A DNA stretch of 38,645 nucleotides, taken from Sulfurimonas sp. GTDB lineage: Bacteria > Campylobacterota > Campylobacteria > Campylobacterales > Sulfurimonadaceae. Within the stretch, counting starts at the first letter, position 1. Every line of letters begins with the position of its first letter. The stretch covers positions 1 to 38,645 of the forward strand of contig NZ_JALUKE010000058.1 in the NCBI RefSeq assembly GCF_027056685.1, written 5' to 3'. Positions 19,499-31,301 of this stretch are shown in pieces. The notes beneath the pieces were generated by a model. The model did not search any database, was not told the origin of the DNA, and saw only the letters and a list, made by a program, of their open reading frames with translations. The position numbers were made by a program, and so were the translations under genes.

Positions 19499-22348
19499 TT
19501 ATACTTTATAAATTTTAACAGCACATTTTTTGTAGTCTGTCTGTTTTGACATTGGACATGTTTGGTCAAGTGTGACTTTATTTATAAATACACGCTCATC
19601 AAACCATGGAACAAATACTAATGGTTTTGGTGGTCTATTACGCCCACGAGTCTCAACACGAGCTTTTACTTTACCACGACGAGATTCAACCCAACAGAGT
19701 TTACCATCTTCAAGACCTCTCTCTTTAGCTGTTTCAGGATTCATATAGACTAATGCTTCTGGTACAGCACGATATAACTCAGGTACACGCATAGTCATAG
19801 TTCCAGAGTGCCAGTGTTCAAGTACACGCCCTGTACATAACCATAAGTTATACTCTTCATCTGGCATTTCTGGAGGATCCATATATGGACGAGCAAATAT
19901 TTTGGCTTTGTTCGCTAACGACTTTTTGGTTTTATCTGTTACATGCGTTAAGTCACCAAATGGTAATTTTTTAGCAAGTGGACCATAAAATGCGTATTGA
20001 GAACCAGTACCAGCCTCTTTTGCATGTTTCATTGCATATGGATCAAAGTCAACATTAAATCTCCATGAAGTCTCTTTACCATTTACAACCGGCCATTTAA
20101 GTCCACGAACTTTTTGATAAGTAACAAAGTCTGCCAAGTCATGACCATGACCACGACCAAAGAAAGCATACTCTTCCCAAAGGTATTGGTGAATCATAAA
20201 TCCATACCCTTTAAAGACTTTTCCATCTGTTCCTACAACATTTCTTGCATCACCAAGACACTCAGAGTTATCATACCCTTGTTGTGGAAATTTATCCATT
20301 GCAAGAGGATATTGTTTTTTCGCTCTTTCATTGCCATATAAAATTTCATACATAGTAGTATCTGGTTTATAACCCATTTTGTATGCTTCTTGGCGTACAT
20401 CTGCAAGTTTTGTACCATTTCTAAGAGTATATGGTCCCCATAAGTCATCAACAGTAAAGCGTTTTGAAAGCTCAACCCATTGCCATGTATCACTCATAGC
20501 ATGACCTACTGGAAGTACTTGTTGTCTCCAGTGTTGTGAACGACGCTCTGCGTTTCCATATGCACCCCATTTTTCATAAATCATAGCAGATGGTAAAATA
20601 AGGTCAGATACCATGGAAGAGATACCAGGATAACCATCACTCGTTACGATGAAGTTGTCCATCTCACGCGCTGCTTTAATCCAATGTTTTGCATTCGCAG
20701 AATCTTGGTAAGCATTACAAACATTTACCCATGCAAATTTAATAAGACCATCTTCGATGTCTCTGTGGATTTTCATAATGTGCTGATTTCCAATAGGATT
20801 TAGTGTTCCAGCAGGAATTTCCCATTTTTTCTCAACTTTTGCTCTATGGTGAGGATTTTTAACCATCATATCAGCTGGAAGACGATGAGCAAATGTACCA
20901 ACTTCACGAGCAGTACCACAAGCAGACGGTTGACCAGTTAATGAATATGCACCTGCACCTGGACGAGACTGTTTATTTACAAGGAAGTGAACATTGTATG
21001 CAAGTGTATTATCCCATGATCCACGAGTATGTTGGTTCATACCCATTGTCCAGAAACTTACAATTTTTCTTCCATCTTCTACATAAAGTGCTGCTAAATC
21101 TTGAAGTTTTTTCTTAAAACTATCAAGTGATTCATCAGGATCACCTTTACAAAGATTTGCAGTATACTCTAATGTATATGGAGCAAGAGATTTTTTATAA
21201 TCTTCAAAAGTGATTTCATGATGTTTTAGAGTACCAGGAATGTTTTTCATAGTATCGCCAGCTTTATAACCATATGGTTCTAATGCAGGACCTTCAAGTT
21301 CTGAAACAACTTTACTCATCTCTTTATTATAAATTTCCATCTCTTTAGCATCATATTTACCAGCAGAACCATCAGGTCTTACAGGAGTAATAGACTTCTC
21401 ACCCGCACGTCTGAAACCATAACCGATATTTACAGGACCAACTGCAAAAATAATGTTTTTCTTGATGAAATCCCAGTCAATAGCTTCTGGATGATTGTAA
21501 ACTATTTCGCGAGCAAGGTAGTTCCAAAGGGCCAGGTCAGTATTTGGTCTAAAGATGATGTTAAAATCACCTAAATCACAAGTACGGTGTGTATAAGTTT
21601 GAATATTTACAACTTTTACATGATCTGGATCAGATAATTTTCTGTCTGTTACACGAGACCAAAGAATAGGGTGCATCTCTGCCATATTTGAACCCCAAGT
21701 TACAATAGTATCTGTAAGTTCAATATCATCATAACAACCAGATGGTTCATCTATACCAAATGTTTGGTAAAAACCAACAACTGCGGATGCCATACAGTGA
21801 CGAGCATTTGGATCAAAAGCATTTGATCTAAAACCACCCTTCATCATTTTTTGAGCAGCGTAACCTTCCATAATAGTGTATTGACCAGATGCAAATACAC
21901 CAACACCTTCAGGACCACTCTCTTTAAGTGCTTTTCTGATGTTTTTTTCCATCTCATCATAAGCTCTTTCCCAAGAAATAGGAGCGAATTTACCATGTTT
22001 GTCAAAATTACCTTTCTCATCCATACGAAGTAGTGGTTGTGTAAGTCTATCTGCACCATACATAATCTTCGCGTTAAAATAACCTTTAATACAGTTAAGA
22101 CCACGATTTACCGGAGCTGCCGGGTCTCCTTTAACTGCAACGATTTTTCTATCTTTTCCATCGCCTGTTGTTGCAAGCATAATTCCACAACCAGTACCAC
22201 AGAAACGACAAGCTGCCTTGTCCCATCTCCATTTAGATTCAGCTACTTTTGCATTAGCTTCCAACTCTGCTGGTACACTCATACCAATAGCTGCTGCTGC
22301 TGATGCTGCTGCTGAACTTTTTAGAAATTCTCTTCTTGAAAGTGACAT
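19499..22348 (-). CDS. napA: periplasmic nitrate reductase catalytic subunit
   Basis: '[22 protein letters not shown]' Tat signal, '[30 protein letters not shown]', long molybdopterin oxidoreductase; internal Met of track ORF chosen. Confidence 0.97.
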   Translation of the reverse strand: MSLSRREFLKSSAAASAAAAIGMSVPAELEANAKVAESKWRWDKAACRFCGTGCGIMLATTGDGKDRKIVAVKGDPAAPVNRGLNCIKGYFNAKIMYGADRLTQPLLRMDEKGNFDKHGKFAPISWERAYDEMEKNIRKALKESGPEGVGVFASGQYTIMEGYAAQKMMKGGFRSNAFDPNARHCMASAVVGFYQTFGIDEPSGCYDDIELTDTIVTWGSNMAEMHPILWSRVTDRKLSDPDHVKVVNIQTYTHRTCDLGDFNIIFRPNTDLALWNYLAREIVYNHPEAIDWDFIKKNIIFAVGPVNIGYGFRRAGEKSITPVRPDGSAGKYDAKEMEIYNKEMSKVVSELEGPALEPYGYKAGDTMKNIPGTLKHHEITFEDYKKSLAPYTLEYTANLCKGDPDESLDSFKKKLQDLAALYVEDGRKIVSFWTMGMNQHTRGSWDNTLAYNVHFLVNKQSRPGAGAYSLTGQPSACGTAREVGTFAHRLPADMMVKNPHHRAKVEKKWEIPAGTLNPIGNQHIMKIHRDIEDGLIKFAWVNVCNAYQDSANAKHWIKAAREMDNFIVTSDGYPGISSMVSDLILPSAMIYEKWGAYGNAERRSQHWRQQVLPVGHAMSDTWQWVELSKRFTVDDLWGPYTLRNGTKLADVRQEAYKMGYKPDTTMYEILYGNERAKKQYPLAMDKFPQQGYDNSECLGDARNVVGTDGKVFKGYGFMIHQYLWEEYAFFGRGHGHDLADFVTYQKVRGLKWPVVNGKETSWRFNVDFDPYAMKHAKEAGTGSQYAFYGPLAKKLPFGDLTHVTDKTKKSLANKAKIFARPYMDPPEMPDEEYNLWLCTGRVLEHWHSGTMTMRVPELYRAVPEALVYMNPETAKERGLEDGKLCWVESRRGKVKARVETRGRNRPPKPLVFVPWFDERVFINKVTLDQTCPMSKQTDYKKCAVKIYKV

Positions 22349-22431
22349 GTTATCTCCTATGTAGATTAATATTGAACTAACTAAAATTGTCAATTTACAT
22401 TTTTATAATAGCACTTTAATGGATAAAGTTT

Positions 22432-22445
22432 TTGACTTATATCAA
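22432..22445. promoter_or_regulatory. FNR/CRP-family box TTGACTTATATCAA upstream of napA
   Basis: One mismatch to TTGAT-N4-ATCAA; -10-like TATTAT on the minus strand at 22410-22405. Confidence 0.6.
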
Positions 22446-22544
22446 TATATTAGATAATTTGGTTAAGAATGTTTTTATAGTGGATGATTCTGAGTAGATT
22501 TGTAACAGAAGATTATTCTGTAATAGATGGAAAATAGTTTGAAA

Positions 22545-23843
22545 CTATCTTCCAATAGCATTATCAAGATTAACCATGGCTATATAATAATTATAGTAGT
22601 CAACAATAAGTAACGCTTTTGCATCTATATACCCTTGTCTTGCCTGTTGTAGCTCGATATAATCCGATAAACCGTGCTCATATCTTTTGCCAGCCTGATT
22701 AAATTTTTGGGCTGATACAACCATAAGACTTTGTGAAAGCGCCAAAGTATCTTTTTTTCTATTAAGGTTCAAATAATCAAAAGTCACCTGCTTTTTTACC
22801 TGTAGCTTTAACTCTTGAAGCGCAAAGTTGGAACTACTTGCATTTATCTTGCTTTTTTGAACTTTTGCACTGCTCGCGCCACCTTCATAAAGGTTCCAGC
22901 TCAAATTTATACCGACTTGCCATTGGTCTTCTGGTCTGAGTACCTGATACTTATCTAGTTTTTGTTTTGTATAACCTGCATCTAAGAATAGGGCAGGATA
23001 ATATTCAGCTGAGTTGACCTTTGTAAGTGCTTTTGTACTTTTAATTTTTGTCTCATACTCTTTAATACTAGGCTTATTGATGTAAGCAAATTCAATAGAA
23101 TCTTTCAAATTCAAATCATAAGATTTTATATGGTTTGCTAAAGTGTTAAGATTTAGTTTTGTTGCATATACTTTATAATTTGTATTTAAAGAGACAAAGC
23201 CGACTGCTTTATCTAGGAGTGCATAAGCCAGTTTTAAATTGTACTGTGCATTTTTTAAATCTATTTGAGACCTAATAAGTGCAACTTTCGCATCTGAAAT
23301 GTCTATTTTTGTTCGAATACCTGCTTTGAAATATTGCTGTGCGCGGTAGAGTTGGGCTTGAGTTAATTTGACATTTTCTCTTTGTACACTTATAAGAGAT
23401 TTGGCTTTTAAAACATTGTAGTATGCCTCTTTTACTTCTCTTTTTTTATCAGCTATTTTTTGTATATTGCTAAACGCAGCACCTTGTGATTCATACTTTG
23501 TAAAGTTACTCGTAGAGCCTGTTTTTCCAAAATCATATACAATTTGCTTTAGTGAAAGAGTTCCCATTAAAAGAGTGTCATCTTTCATAGTATTATTGTC
23601 TACAATGCTACTTGAACCTATTTTACTTACAGAAACTTGCATATCTACCTTTGGAAGATAGTCTGCGTTTGAAATTTTATGTTCTTGTTGTGTTGCTTCA
23701 TAATTTAGCTCACTAATTTTAAGCTCAGGGGCATTTTTTAATGAGATGAGTATTAGCTCATCTACCGTATAAGTTTCACTGGCTTGTGCATTGGCTACTA
23801 ATCCTAGTAAAACTAATGATTTGAATAAAAACTTGTTTTTCAT
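22545..23843 (-). CDS. TolC-family outer-membrane efflux protein
   Basis: 432 aa; paired TolC-like repeats, signal peptide, follows RND pump gene. Confidence 0.92.
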   Translation of the reverse strand: MKNKFLFKSLVLLGLVANAQASETYTVDELILISLKNAPELKISELNYEATQQEHKISNADYLPKVDMQVSVSKIGSSSIVDNNTMKDDTLLMGTLSLKQIVYDFGKTGSTSNFTKYESQGAAFSNIQKIADKKREVKEAYYNVLKAKSLISVQRENVKLTQAQLYRAQQYFKAGIRTKIDISDAKVALIRSQIDLKNAQYNLKLAYALLDKAVGFVSLNTNYKVYATKLNLNTLANHIKSYDLNLKDSIEFAYINKPSIKEYETKIKSTKALTKVNSAEYYPALFLDAGYTKQKLDKYQVLRPEDQWQVGINLSWNLYEGGASSAKVQKSKINASSSNFALQELKLQVKKQVTFDYLNLNRKKDTLALSQSLMVVSAQKFNQAGKRYEHGLSDYIELQQARQGYIDAKALLIVDYYNYYIAMVNLDNAIGR

Positions 23844-26800
23844 TAGATTGACTCCCTTCTTGCAACTTCATCTGCAACATTTACAAATTTTTCTCTCATG
23901 CTCTCAAGCAGTACATAAAGAACAGGAACAAAGAGTGTAGATATAAATGTCGCTGCAACCATACCAAACATGAGTACGATACCGATAGACTGCTGCGTAA
24001 TAGCACCTGCACCTGTGGCAAATGCAAGTGGAAAAATACCAAATAAGAAAGATAAAATAGTCATCATAATAGCACGAAAACGCAGTCTTCCTGCGTTTAT
24101 GGCAGCATCAACAATACTTTTACCATTTTCACGCAGTTCTTTGGCAAACTCGACAATCAAAATGGCGTTCTTGGCGGCAAGAGCGACAAGCAGCACAAGT
24201 CCGACTTGTGCAAAAGTGTTAAGTGGAATGCCTGCCCACATTAGACCTGCTACGGCACCAGCGATTACCATCGGTACTGAGAGTAAAATCATTAATGGTA
24301 GTATCCAACTCTCATATTGTGCTGCAAGAACTAAAAAGACTACAAGTGTTACGAAAATAACGACATAAATTTGTGCGTTTCCTGCCAGCTTTTCTTGGTA
24401 GCTCATTCCAGACCATTCATAGCCGTAACTTGATGGCAGGACTTTTTTAGCTATTTCCTGCATCGCTGTCATTGCATCGCCAGAACTATATCCTGGAGCT
24501 GCTGCACCATTTATTTGAATGCTTCTGTACATATTGTAGTGTGTTAAATTTTGCGGACCAATCATCTCTTGGACTTTAATAAGTGCACTCAGTGGTACCA
24601 TCTTGCCATCAACATTTTTTACAAAAAGTTTGTTGATGTCACTCTTTGCACTTCTGTAATTTTTATCAGCCTGCACGAAGACACGAAAAACCTTTCCAAA
24701 TTTTGTAAAGTCATTGACATAAACAGACCCAAGATATATCTGCATGGTGCTAAAGAGATCAGCCATATTTACACCAAGAGCATTTGCTTTTTCTCTGTCT
24801 ATTTTAATGTCGTACATAGGGTAGTTAATTGCGAATGTTGTAAATGCATGAGAGATTCTAGGGTCTTGATTTGCCTCCTTAATAATTTCATCTGCATAGT
24901 GTTTAAACACATTCAAATCACCAGAGAGATAATCTTGAAGTCTGAAATCAAAACCACCGACATTTCCGACACCCGGGATTCCCGGAAGATTAAAGGCTGC
25001 TATGTTTGCATCGGTAATATGTGCTGTTTTTTGTCGTATTTTTTGAATGATGGCATTGACACTTTGATCTGGTCGTGTTCTTTGTTTCCAGTCTTTAAAA
25101 GAAACAAACATTGCAACAGCAGAACTGTCTAGAGAAGAGGTTATGATGTTATACCCATCAATGACAATTACATTGGCAACTTCATCTATGGAGTAGAGTG
25201 ATTTTTCGACCTCTTTTCTTACTTGTGTCGTTTGATTGAGTGATGTTCCTGGCTTTAGGTTCACCGAAACCATACAAACACCTTTATCTTCTGAGGGAAC
25301 GAATCCTGTAGGAATAACAGTAAAAAGATAATACATTATGTAAAAAATTCCAATCATAAGAACTAACATAAGGTATTTTATTTTTATAAGTGCAGTAATG
25401 GTAGCCGTATATTTTTGCGTGATATAATCAAAAATTGCATCAAATTTTCTAAAAAATATAAACTTTTCCTGACCTTTTTTTCTTCTTTTTATAATGATAG
25501 CACTTAGTGCTGGAGAAAGAGTAAGGGCATTGAGCGAAGAGATAATAACGGCAAAAGAGATAGTGAGTGCAAATTGTTGATAGAGTGCTCCTGTAATACC
25601 GGGAAGCAGAGATACAGGAACGAAAACAGCAACGAGAACAAGTGTAGTAGAGATGATGGGACCGATGAGCTCTATCATCGATTTTTTAACAACTTGAGGA
25701 ATTGTCAAATCAGGCTCTTTTTCCATAATAACCTCAACATTTTCAACAACCAAAATAACATCATCTACAACAATACCAATGGCTAAAATCAGCCCAAAAA
25801 GTGTTAAAAAGTTGATGGAAAAGCCATGTGCCATCTGCATAATTGCAAAAGTACCAATGAGTGATACAGGAATGGCAACAGCGGCAATAATTGTTGGTCT
25901 CCATGAACCTAAAAAGATAAAAATGATGAGAATTACAAGTCCGATTGCCATAAAAAGGTTTGTGACAACATTGTCAATAGCTACTTTAACATATTTGGTC
26001 GTATCATAAGGAATACTCCACTTTACCCCATCAGGAAATCGTTTTTGGAGTCTCTGCATCGTTTCTTGAACTTTTTTTCTAATGTCTAAAGCATTGGCAT
26101 CACCTAGCTGATAAACGCCAATAAGACCTGTTGGCTGTTGGTTTGATATTGCGTTCCAATCATAACTTTCACTTCCTAGAACAACACGAGACACATCACT
26201 GAGATAGACTAAAGAGCCATCTTTTTTGTGTTTTAAAACAATATCTTTAAACTCTTTGACATCACTAAGGCGTCCCTCTGTTGTGAGTGTAAACTCCTGT
26301 TTTTGATTATCATAGCTTGGCATACCGCCAATTTTACCGATGGAAGCTTGTCTATTTTGGCTTTTAATAGCATTGACTACATCAATCGGTGTGAGTCCCA
26401 TAGCTTTAATTTTATCGGGGTTAAGCCATATTCGTATAGCATATTTCTTTTCACCCATATTTTCAGCTTTACCAACACCTGGAATACGCTTAATTTCATC
26501 AAGAACATTCAAGTTTACAAAGTTAGATAAAAAAGAGGCATAATACCTTTTGTCACCAGTTATGGTAATAAGACAAACAATAGAGGGACTCTTTTTATCT
26601 ACTATAACTCCTTGGGCAACAACTTCAGCAGGAAGAGAAGCCGTGGCTGTAGAGACTTTGTTTTGAACATCAACTGCCCCAATGTCTATATTGTATCCTG
26701 GTTTAAAGTAAACATTTATGTTTGATCGACCACTTGAAGTGGAAGAGGAGTCCATATAAATAACACCTTTAATACCATTGAGTTTGTCCTCAAGAACACG

Positions 26801-26989
26801 AGTGACAGTATCTTCAACAACAAAGGCATTTGCACCTGTATAAGTTGCACTCACACTTACCGTCGGCGGTGCAACATCAGGGTATTCTGAAACAGGGAGT
26901 ATGCCAAGCGATACAAGCCCAGATATAATGATAATGAGTGATATAACAATTGCAAGAATAGGGCGTTTAATAAATGTTACTGAAAACAT
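23843..26989 (-). CDS. RND multidrug efflux permease (HAE1/AcrB-CmeB family)
   Basis: 1048 aa; '[48 protein letters not shown]', '[15 protein letters not shown]'. Confidence 0.96.
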   Translation of the reverse strand: MFSVTFIKRPILAIVISLIIIISGLVSLGILPVSEYPDVAPPTVSVSATYTGANAFVVEDTVTRVLEDKLNGIKGVIYMDSSSTSSGRSNINVYFKPGYNIDIGAVDVQNKVSTATASLPAEVVAQGVIVDKKSPSIVCLITITGDKRYYASFLSNFVNLNVLDEIKRIPGVGKAENMGEKKYAIRIWLNPDKIKAMGLTPIDVVNAIKSQNRQASIGKIGGMPSYDNQKQEFTLTTEGRLSDVKEFKDIVLKHKKDGSLVYLSDVSRVVLGSESYDWNAISNQQPTGLIGVYQLGDANALDIRKKVQETMQRLQKRFPDGVKWSIPYDTTKYVKVAIDNVVTNLFMAIGLVILIIFIFLGSWRPTIIAAVAIPVSLIGTFAIMQMAHGFSINFLTLFGLILAIGIVVDDVILVVENVEVIMEKEPDLTIPQVVKKSMIELIGPIISTTLVLVAVFVPVSLLPGITGALYQQFALTISFAVIISSLNALTLSPALSAIIIKRRKKGQEKFIFFRKFDAIFDYITQKYTATITALIKIKYLMLVLMIGIFYIMYYLFTVIPTGFVPSEDKGVCMVSVNLKPGTSLNQTTQVRKEVEKSLYSIDEVANVIVIDGYNIITSSLDSSAVAMFVSFKDWKQRTRPDQSVNAIIQKIRQKTAHITDANIAAFNLPGIPGVGNVGGFDFRLQDYLSGDLNVFKHYADEIIKEANQDPRISHAFTTFAINYPMYDIKIDREKANALGVNMADLFSTMQIYLGSVYVNDFTKFGKVFRVFVQADKNYRSAKSDINKLFVKNVDGKMVPLSALIKVQEMIGPQNLTHYNMYRSIQINGAAAPGYSSGDAMTAMQEIAKKVLPSSYGYEWSGMSYQEKLAGNAQIYVVIFVTLVVFLVLAAQYESWILPLMILLSVPMVIAGAVAGLMWAGIPLNTFAQVGLVLLVALAAKNAILIVEFAKELRENGKSIVDAAINAGRLRFRAIMMTILSFLFGIFPLAFATGAGAITQQSIGIVLMFGMVAATFISTLFVPVLYVLLESMREKFVNVADEVARRESI
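24078..24098. repeat. inverted pair of the CTGCGTTT core (AAACGCAG-tcttc-CTGCGTTT), perfect 8-bp stem
   Basis: Read directly; lies inside the RND permease gene. Confidence 0.8.
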
Positions 26990-26992
26990 TGA

Positions 26993-28165
26993 TTACTCTT
27001 TTGTAGGAATAAGGTTATTATTTTTTAGTATTGCGTCTATTCCTTTCTCTTTTGTAGCATCAATGCCTTCTACTTTCATTCCTGATTTTAGTTTCATCAA
27101 AGCAGAAACAATCACCTTATCGCCATCTTTGAGACCTTTTTTAACACTTACATAGTATCTTGTTCCATAGCCCGTTGTGATGTCGGCTCTTTTTACACTT
27201 GCATTGTTGTCAAGAATATAGACATATTTTCCAAGTTGGTCATTCATTATGATTTCTGGTGGAATCATTTTAAATTTGTATTTGTCACTAATAAATACAT
27301 TGACATATACAAAAGTACCTGGGAGTATTTGCGTATCTGGATTTTTAATGATTGCTCTCATTGTGATGGTTGAAGTAAGTGGATCTACTGTATTGTTGGA
27401 AAAATCCACATAGCCATCAAGTCGTACATCTTCATTAGCACCTTTATACTCAATAAAAGCAGCCAAATCTTTTTTATCTCTATACTTATGCATAATCATT
27501 GCATCATTTTGAGAAGGAGAGAAGTAGGCATAGAGAGGATTGTATCGCACAATGGTTGTAAGCAGTGTAGAATCACCTTGACCGATGAGATTACCCACAT
27601 CAATATGTCTTGCGCTTACTTTTCCTGAAATAGGTGCTTTTATAATGGTATAACCGAGTTGAATTTTTGCCTCTTCTACTTTTGCCGCATCGCCTAATAT
27701 AGCTGCGTTTAGAGATGCCAACTTCGCTTGATACTGCTCTAGAGTTGCACGGGGAGCGAGACCTTCTTTTACTAGAGGAGTGTATCTTTGCACATCTGCT
27801 TTTGCAAGTGCAAGTGCCGCTTTATCTTGGGCTTCTTTTGCCTTAGTACCATTGAGTGCAGCAATATATTCATTTTGTTGGATTTTAAAAAGTTTTTGCC
27901 CCTTTTTTACATAATCCCCATCTTTAAAATATATTTTTTCTAAAATACCAGTGACACGAGCGCGCACTTCTTGATGAGAACTAGCCCTTGTTTTTCCTGT
28001 AAATATTCCCCAAATAGGTACTTTTTTTGTCTCAATCGTAATTGTTTTTACCTTGAGAGGAGGAGGTGTTCTTTTTACCTGTTTTATTTCATCTTTGCCA
28101 CATCCACTAAAGAGAAGAAGGGAACTAAAAAGTACAAAAGAGAGCTGTTTCCTGAGTGGAGTCAT
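26993..28165 (-). CDS. RND periplasmic adaptor (membrane fusion) protein
   Basis: Lipobox-containing signal, 'GIFTGKTRASSHQEVRARVTGILEKIYFKDGDYVKKGQKLFKI'. Confidence 0.95.
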   Translation of the reverse strand: MTPLRKQLSFVLFSSLLLFSGCGKDEIKQVKRTPPPLKVKTITIETKKVPIWGIFTGKTRASSHQEVRARVTGILEKIYFKDGDYVKKGQKLFKIQQNEYIAALNGTKAKEAQDKAALALAKADVQRYTPLVKEGLAPRATLEQYQAKLASLNAAILGDAAKVEEAKIQLGYTIIKAPISGKVSARHIDVGNLIGQGDSTLLTTIVRYNPLYAYFSPSQNDAMIMHKYRDKKDLAAFIEYKGANEDVRLDGYVDFSNNTVDPLTSTITMRAIIKNPDTQILPGTFVYVNVFISDKYKFKMIPPEIIMNDQLGKYVYILDNNASVKRADITTGYGTRYYVSVKKGLKDGDKVIVSALMKLKSGMKVEGIDATKEKGIDAILKNNNLIPTKE

Positions 28166-28215
28166 TATAATAAAACCTTAAATAATATTGAGTAGGCTTA
28201 TTATAACGAAAAAAT

Positions 28216-29106
28216 TTAATACCTTGCTAGGTTATAAAAAACATTGTAACGAATAAGTGTTGTTTGCTTAGGATGTGGGTATCTACTATAAGCATACTCT
28301 ATAGTCTCTTTTGTTGTGTCATCAAGAATATAGTGACCACTTTTTGATATAAATCGAAAGTCTGACATATCTCCGTTTGGATGGAGTTTAAACTCTATGA
28401 CATTACTTGCGTTTACATTGAGATTTCTTGGCAAGTTTACGCGTGCAACACGGTTGAGTATCTGTTGCGTTATACGACGCATTATTTCCTGGTTGTCAAG
28501 TATATATTTCTGTTCACCAGGAGTAAGTTTGCCAAAGGTATCACCATAGAGTTCTTTAATATCTTGAGAGACATTACTGTTGTTTTTAGCCTGTTTCTTT
28601 GTCTCTTTTTGATCTTCATCTGATCTGTCTTCATAGAGCCAAGAGAGCTGTTTATCTTGTATGTCTTCTTTTTTCTTTGCTTCTTTTGTTATATTTTTTT
28701 CATTATTTGCATAAGGAATATAGGGCTTATTTGACGGTATTGGCTCAATTTTTGGTTTTTGAACAATGTGAGGTTTTGGTTTTACCTTTGGTTTGTTAAG
28801 TTTTGGTTTTTTCTTTGGTTTTGATGGCTTATATTTTATCTGTTTAGGGCGTACGATTTTTTTAAGCTGAGAGCCTTTTGGCATAGGTGGTGCTATTTTT
28901 GGAGGTTTGATTTTTTTCTTAATTTCACCGGCTGTCTTTACCTTTTTTGGTTTTTGCAACTCTTTGAGTGAAATTTTAATTCTTTGCTCTTTTTGTTTAT
29001 GCTTTTTCTCTTTTTTAGGCGACATACTTATAGCTATATAAATCAGCAAAAATATCAATAAATGTACCAATACAGCTACAAAGAGGGCAAAGCGAGATCT
29101 ATTCAA
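28216..29106 (-). CDS. TonB-like energy transducer
   Basis: N-terminal TM anchor, long Lys/Pro-rich linker, C-terminal TonB-like 'NVIEFKLHPNGDMSDFRFISKSGHYILDDTTKETI'. Confidence 0.8.
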   Translation of the reverse strand: MNRSRFALFVAVLVHLLIFLLIYIAISMSPKKEKKHKQKEQRIKISLKELQKPKKVKTAGEIKKKIKPPKIAPPMPKGSQLKKIVRPKQIKYKPSKPKKKPKLNKPKVKPKPHIVQKPKIEPIPSNKPYIPYANNEKNITKEAKKKEDIQDKQLSWLYEDRSDEDQKETKKQAKNNSNVSQDIKELYGDTFGKLTPGEQKYILDNQEIMRRITQQILNRVARVNLPRNLNVNASNVIEFKLHPNGDMSDFRFISKSGHYILDDTTKETIEYAYSRYPHPKQTTLIRYNVFYNLARY

Positions 29107-29154
29107 ATATCATCCAATAATATATTATTTTTCGAGATTATATCAAATCTTAGA

Positions 29155-29160
29155 TATAAT
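29155..29160 (+). promoter_or_regulatory. -10 box TATAAT upstream of hemL
   Basis: 'cttagaTATAATaatag' 31 nt before the start codon. Confidence 0.5.
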
Positions 29161-29190
29161 AATAGAAATATTATTTAATGAAGGTCATAA

Positions 29191-30483
29191 ATGAATACAG
29201 CAGTATCACAAAAAGCATTTGAAGAAGCACAGAGTCTGATTCCTGGAGGAGTAGATTCTCCTGTTCGCGCATTTAAAAGTGTTGGAGGGACTCCGATTTT
29301 TATAACAGAGGGGAAGGGTGCTTACCTAAAAGATGTAGATGGCAATGAGTATGTGGATTATGTTCAGAGTTGGGGACCACTCCTTTTTGGACATCGTGAT
29401 GAGACTATTGAAGCGGCAGTTATAGAAGCTGTAAAGCATGGTTTGAGCTTTGGTGCACCGACTCTTTCAGAAACAGAGCTTGCAAAACTTGTTGTAAACT
29501 TTTTTGATTCAATCGATAAAATCCGTTTTGTAAGTAGTGGAACAGAGGCTGTTATGAGTGCTATTCGTATGGCTCGGGGGTTTACAGGTCGCGATGATAT
29601 TGTAAAATTTACAGGCTGTTACCATGGTCACTCTGATGCACTTTTGGTTGAAGCAGGAAGTGGTGCGGCAACTTTTGGAAATCCATCAAGCCCAGGTGTG
29701 CCAGCTGATTTTACAAAACATACACTTTTAGCAGAGTATAACAACATTGAGAGCGTCAAAAAATGTTTTGCCGATAGTGACAATATTGCCTGTGTTATTA
29801 TTGAGCCAATAGCAGGAAATATGGGACTTGTTCCAGCTGATAAAGAGTTTTTACATGAACTCCGTACACTTTGTGATGCCCATGGTACGCTTCTTATTTT
29901 TGATGAAGTTATGAGTGGTTTTCGTGCTAGTGTCAATGGGGCAGAGTCTCTCGTTGGTGTGGTACCAGACATTGTAACACTTGGAAAGGTTATTGGTGGT
30001 GGTATGCCAGTTGGTGCTTTTGGTGCTCGTGCAGAGATTATGAATGTACTCTCTCCTGATGGTCCAGTATATCAAGCTGGAACACTTAGTGGAAATCCAG
30101 TTGCCATGGCAGCAGGACATGCGGCTCTTACAAAATTGAAACAAAACGCAAGAGTCATAGCTGTTTTAAATGAGCGAGCGAACAGACTTGTAAATGGTAT
30201 GAAAGATGCCGCTGCTAAGTATGGAATTGCTATGCAGGTAGATACAAGAGGCTCTATGTTTGGATTTTTCTTTAATGAAAATGAAGTGAAAAATTTTAAA
30301 GATGCTACAACATCTGATGCAGAGCTTTTTGCAAAATTTCATGCAGGAATGTTAGATGAGGGTTACTACTTTGCTTGTTCACAGTATGAGACAGGATTTA
30401 TTTCAACTGCTGTAACAGATGTGATGATTGAAGATACTATTGCTGCAAGTGAACGAGTTTTTAAAGCGATTACAAATGGCTAA
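29191..30483 (+). CDS. hemL: glutamate-1-semialdehyde 2,1-aminomutase
   Basis: '[23 protein letters not shown]', '[16 protein letters not shown]', '[17 protein letters not shown]'. Confidence 0.97.
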   Translation: MNTAVSQKAFEEAQSLIPGGVDSPVRAFKSVGGTPIFITEGKGAYLKDVDGNEYVDYVQSWGPLLFGHRDETIEAAVIEAVKHGLSFGAPTLSETELAKLVVNFFDSIDKIRFVSSGTEAVMSAIRMARGFTGRDDIVKFTGCYHGHSDALLVEAGSGAATFGNPSSPGVPADFTKHTLLAEYNNIESVKKCFADSDNIACVIIEPIAGNMGLVPADKEFLHELRTLCDAHGTLLIFDEVMSGFRASVNGAESLVGVVPDIVTLGKVIGGGMPVGAFGARAEIMNVLSPDGPVYQAGTLSGNPVAMAAGHAALTKLKQNARVIAVLNERANRLVNGMKDAAAKYGIAMQVDTRGSMFGFFFNENEVKNFKDATTSDAELFAKFHAGMLDEGYYFACSQYETGFISTAVTDVMIEDTIAASERVFKAITNG

Positions 30484-30808
30484 TACAGAAAAAGATTCTC
30501 AAGAGGAGCGTAAGCCTCGTATTAAGCCCATTATAGAAGCTGCCGATTCGCTCTCTCTTGGGCTTTCTATGGTTGTTGCTGTTTTAATGGGTGTTGGTAT
30601 TGGTTGGCTTTTAAAAAGTGTGACTGGTGCAACTTGGACACTTTGGATTGGCATTGCAATTGGTGTTGCCGCGGCTATACTTAATGTTTACAAAGCATAT
30701 GTAAAAGAGCGTAAATCTTATGAAGAGTTGGCAAAAGAGCCTCGCTATGCGATAAAAAAAGAGTTAGAAGAAGACGATGATGAGGATTACGGTGAAAAAA
30801 ACTATTAG
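30476..30808 (+). CDS. AtpZ/AtpI-family small membrane protein
   Basis: '[50 protein letters not shown]'; internal Met used. Confidence 0.75.
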   Translation: MANTEKDSQEERKPRIKPIIEAADSLSLGLSMVVAVLMGVGIGWLLKSVTGATWTLWIGIAIGVAAAILNVYKAYVKERKSYEELAKEPRYAIKKELEEDDDEDYGEKNY

Positions 30809-31298
30809 TATCTTAGTGATTTTGGAAATTATTATTTTAGCTACTTATTTTATTTCATACACTGCGTTTATAAATACACAGGTTGCTTTTTTAAGTGCTT
30901 TTTTTATTATTCTTGGTTCTTCTTACGCTTATAAGCGTATGGTTAATTCTCAGATAAAAAGCGGTAACTTTGAAGATAAAAGAGATTTGTTAGATACCAT
31001 AGAAGATCCTCATGAACTTTATGATGATACGCCTATAAATAATGCACCTTATGAAGAACTTGATCTTAAAAGCATTGTAAAAGAGGAAAAAGCAAAAATA
31101 AAAACCTTTACAGTTGATAGCGCAAAGTACGGAGCAAGAGGAAGTGTCTCTGCGTTTAGACTTATTCCATATTTATTTTTGGTGCTTGGGTTTATAGCGC
31201 TTAAAAACAATGAACTTTTAAGTTTATGGTATTATCTTCCTGCATTGACAGTTGGAATTATTATAGGAAGTGTGGTTTCTAAAGAGGTTGTTGCTTAA
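30777..31298 (+). CDS. hypothetical inner-membrane protein (true start may be GTG at 30792)
   Basis: ORF with four hydrophobic stretches, overlaps upstream gene. Confidence 0.65.
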   Translation: MMRITVKKTISILVILEIIILATYFISYTAFINTQVAFLSAFFIILGSSYAYKRMVNSQIKSGNFEDKRDLLDTIEDPHELYDDTPINNAPYEELDLKSIVKEEKAKIKTFTVDSAKYGARGSVSAFRLIPYLFLVLGFIALKNNELLSLWYYLPALTVGIIIGSVVSKEVVA

Positions 31299-31301
31299 AA
31301 A

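Noticed and set aside
15494-23471. 8-kb gap in exact motif copies over the nap cluster as evidence of horizontal acquisition
   Set aside because: With about one copy per 2.3 kb a gap of this size somewhere in the window is not strongly improbable, and three core variants lie inside it; mentioned only as a hint.
28700-28980. Low-complexity repetitive tract (ttttggttttt... on +)
   Set aside because: It encodes the Lys/Pro-rich linker of the TonB-like protein, so it is an ordinary low-complexity coding region and not a DNA repeat element.
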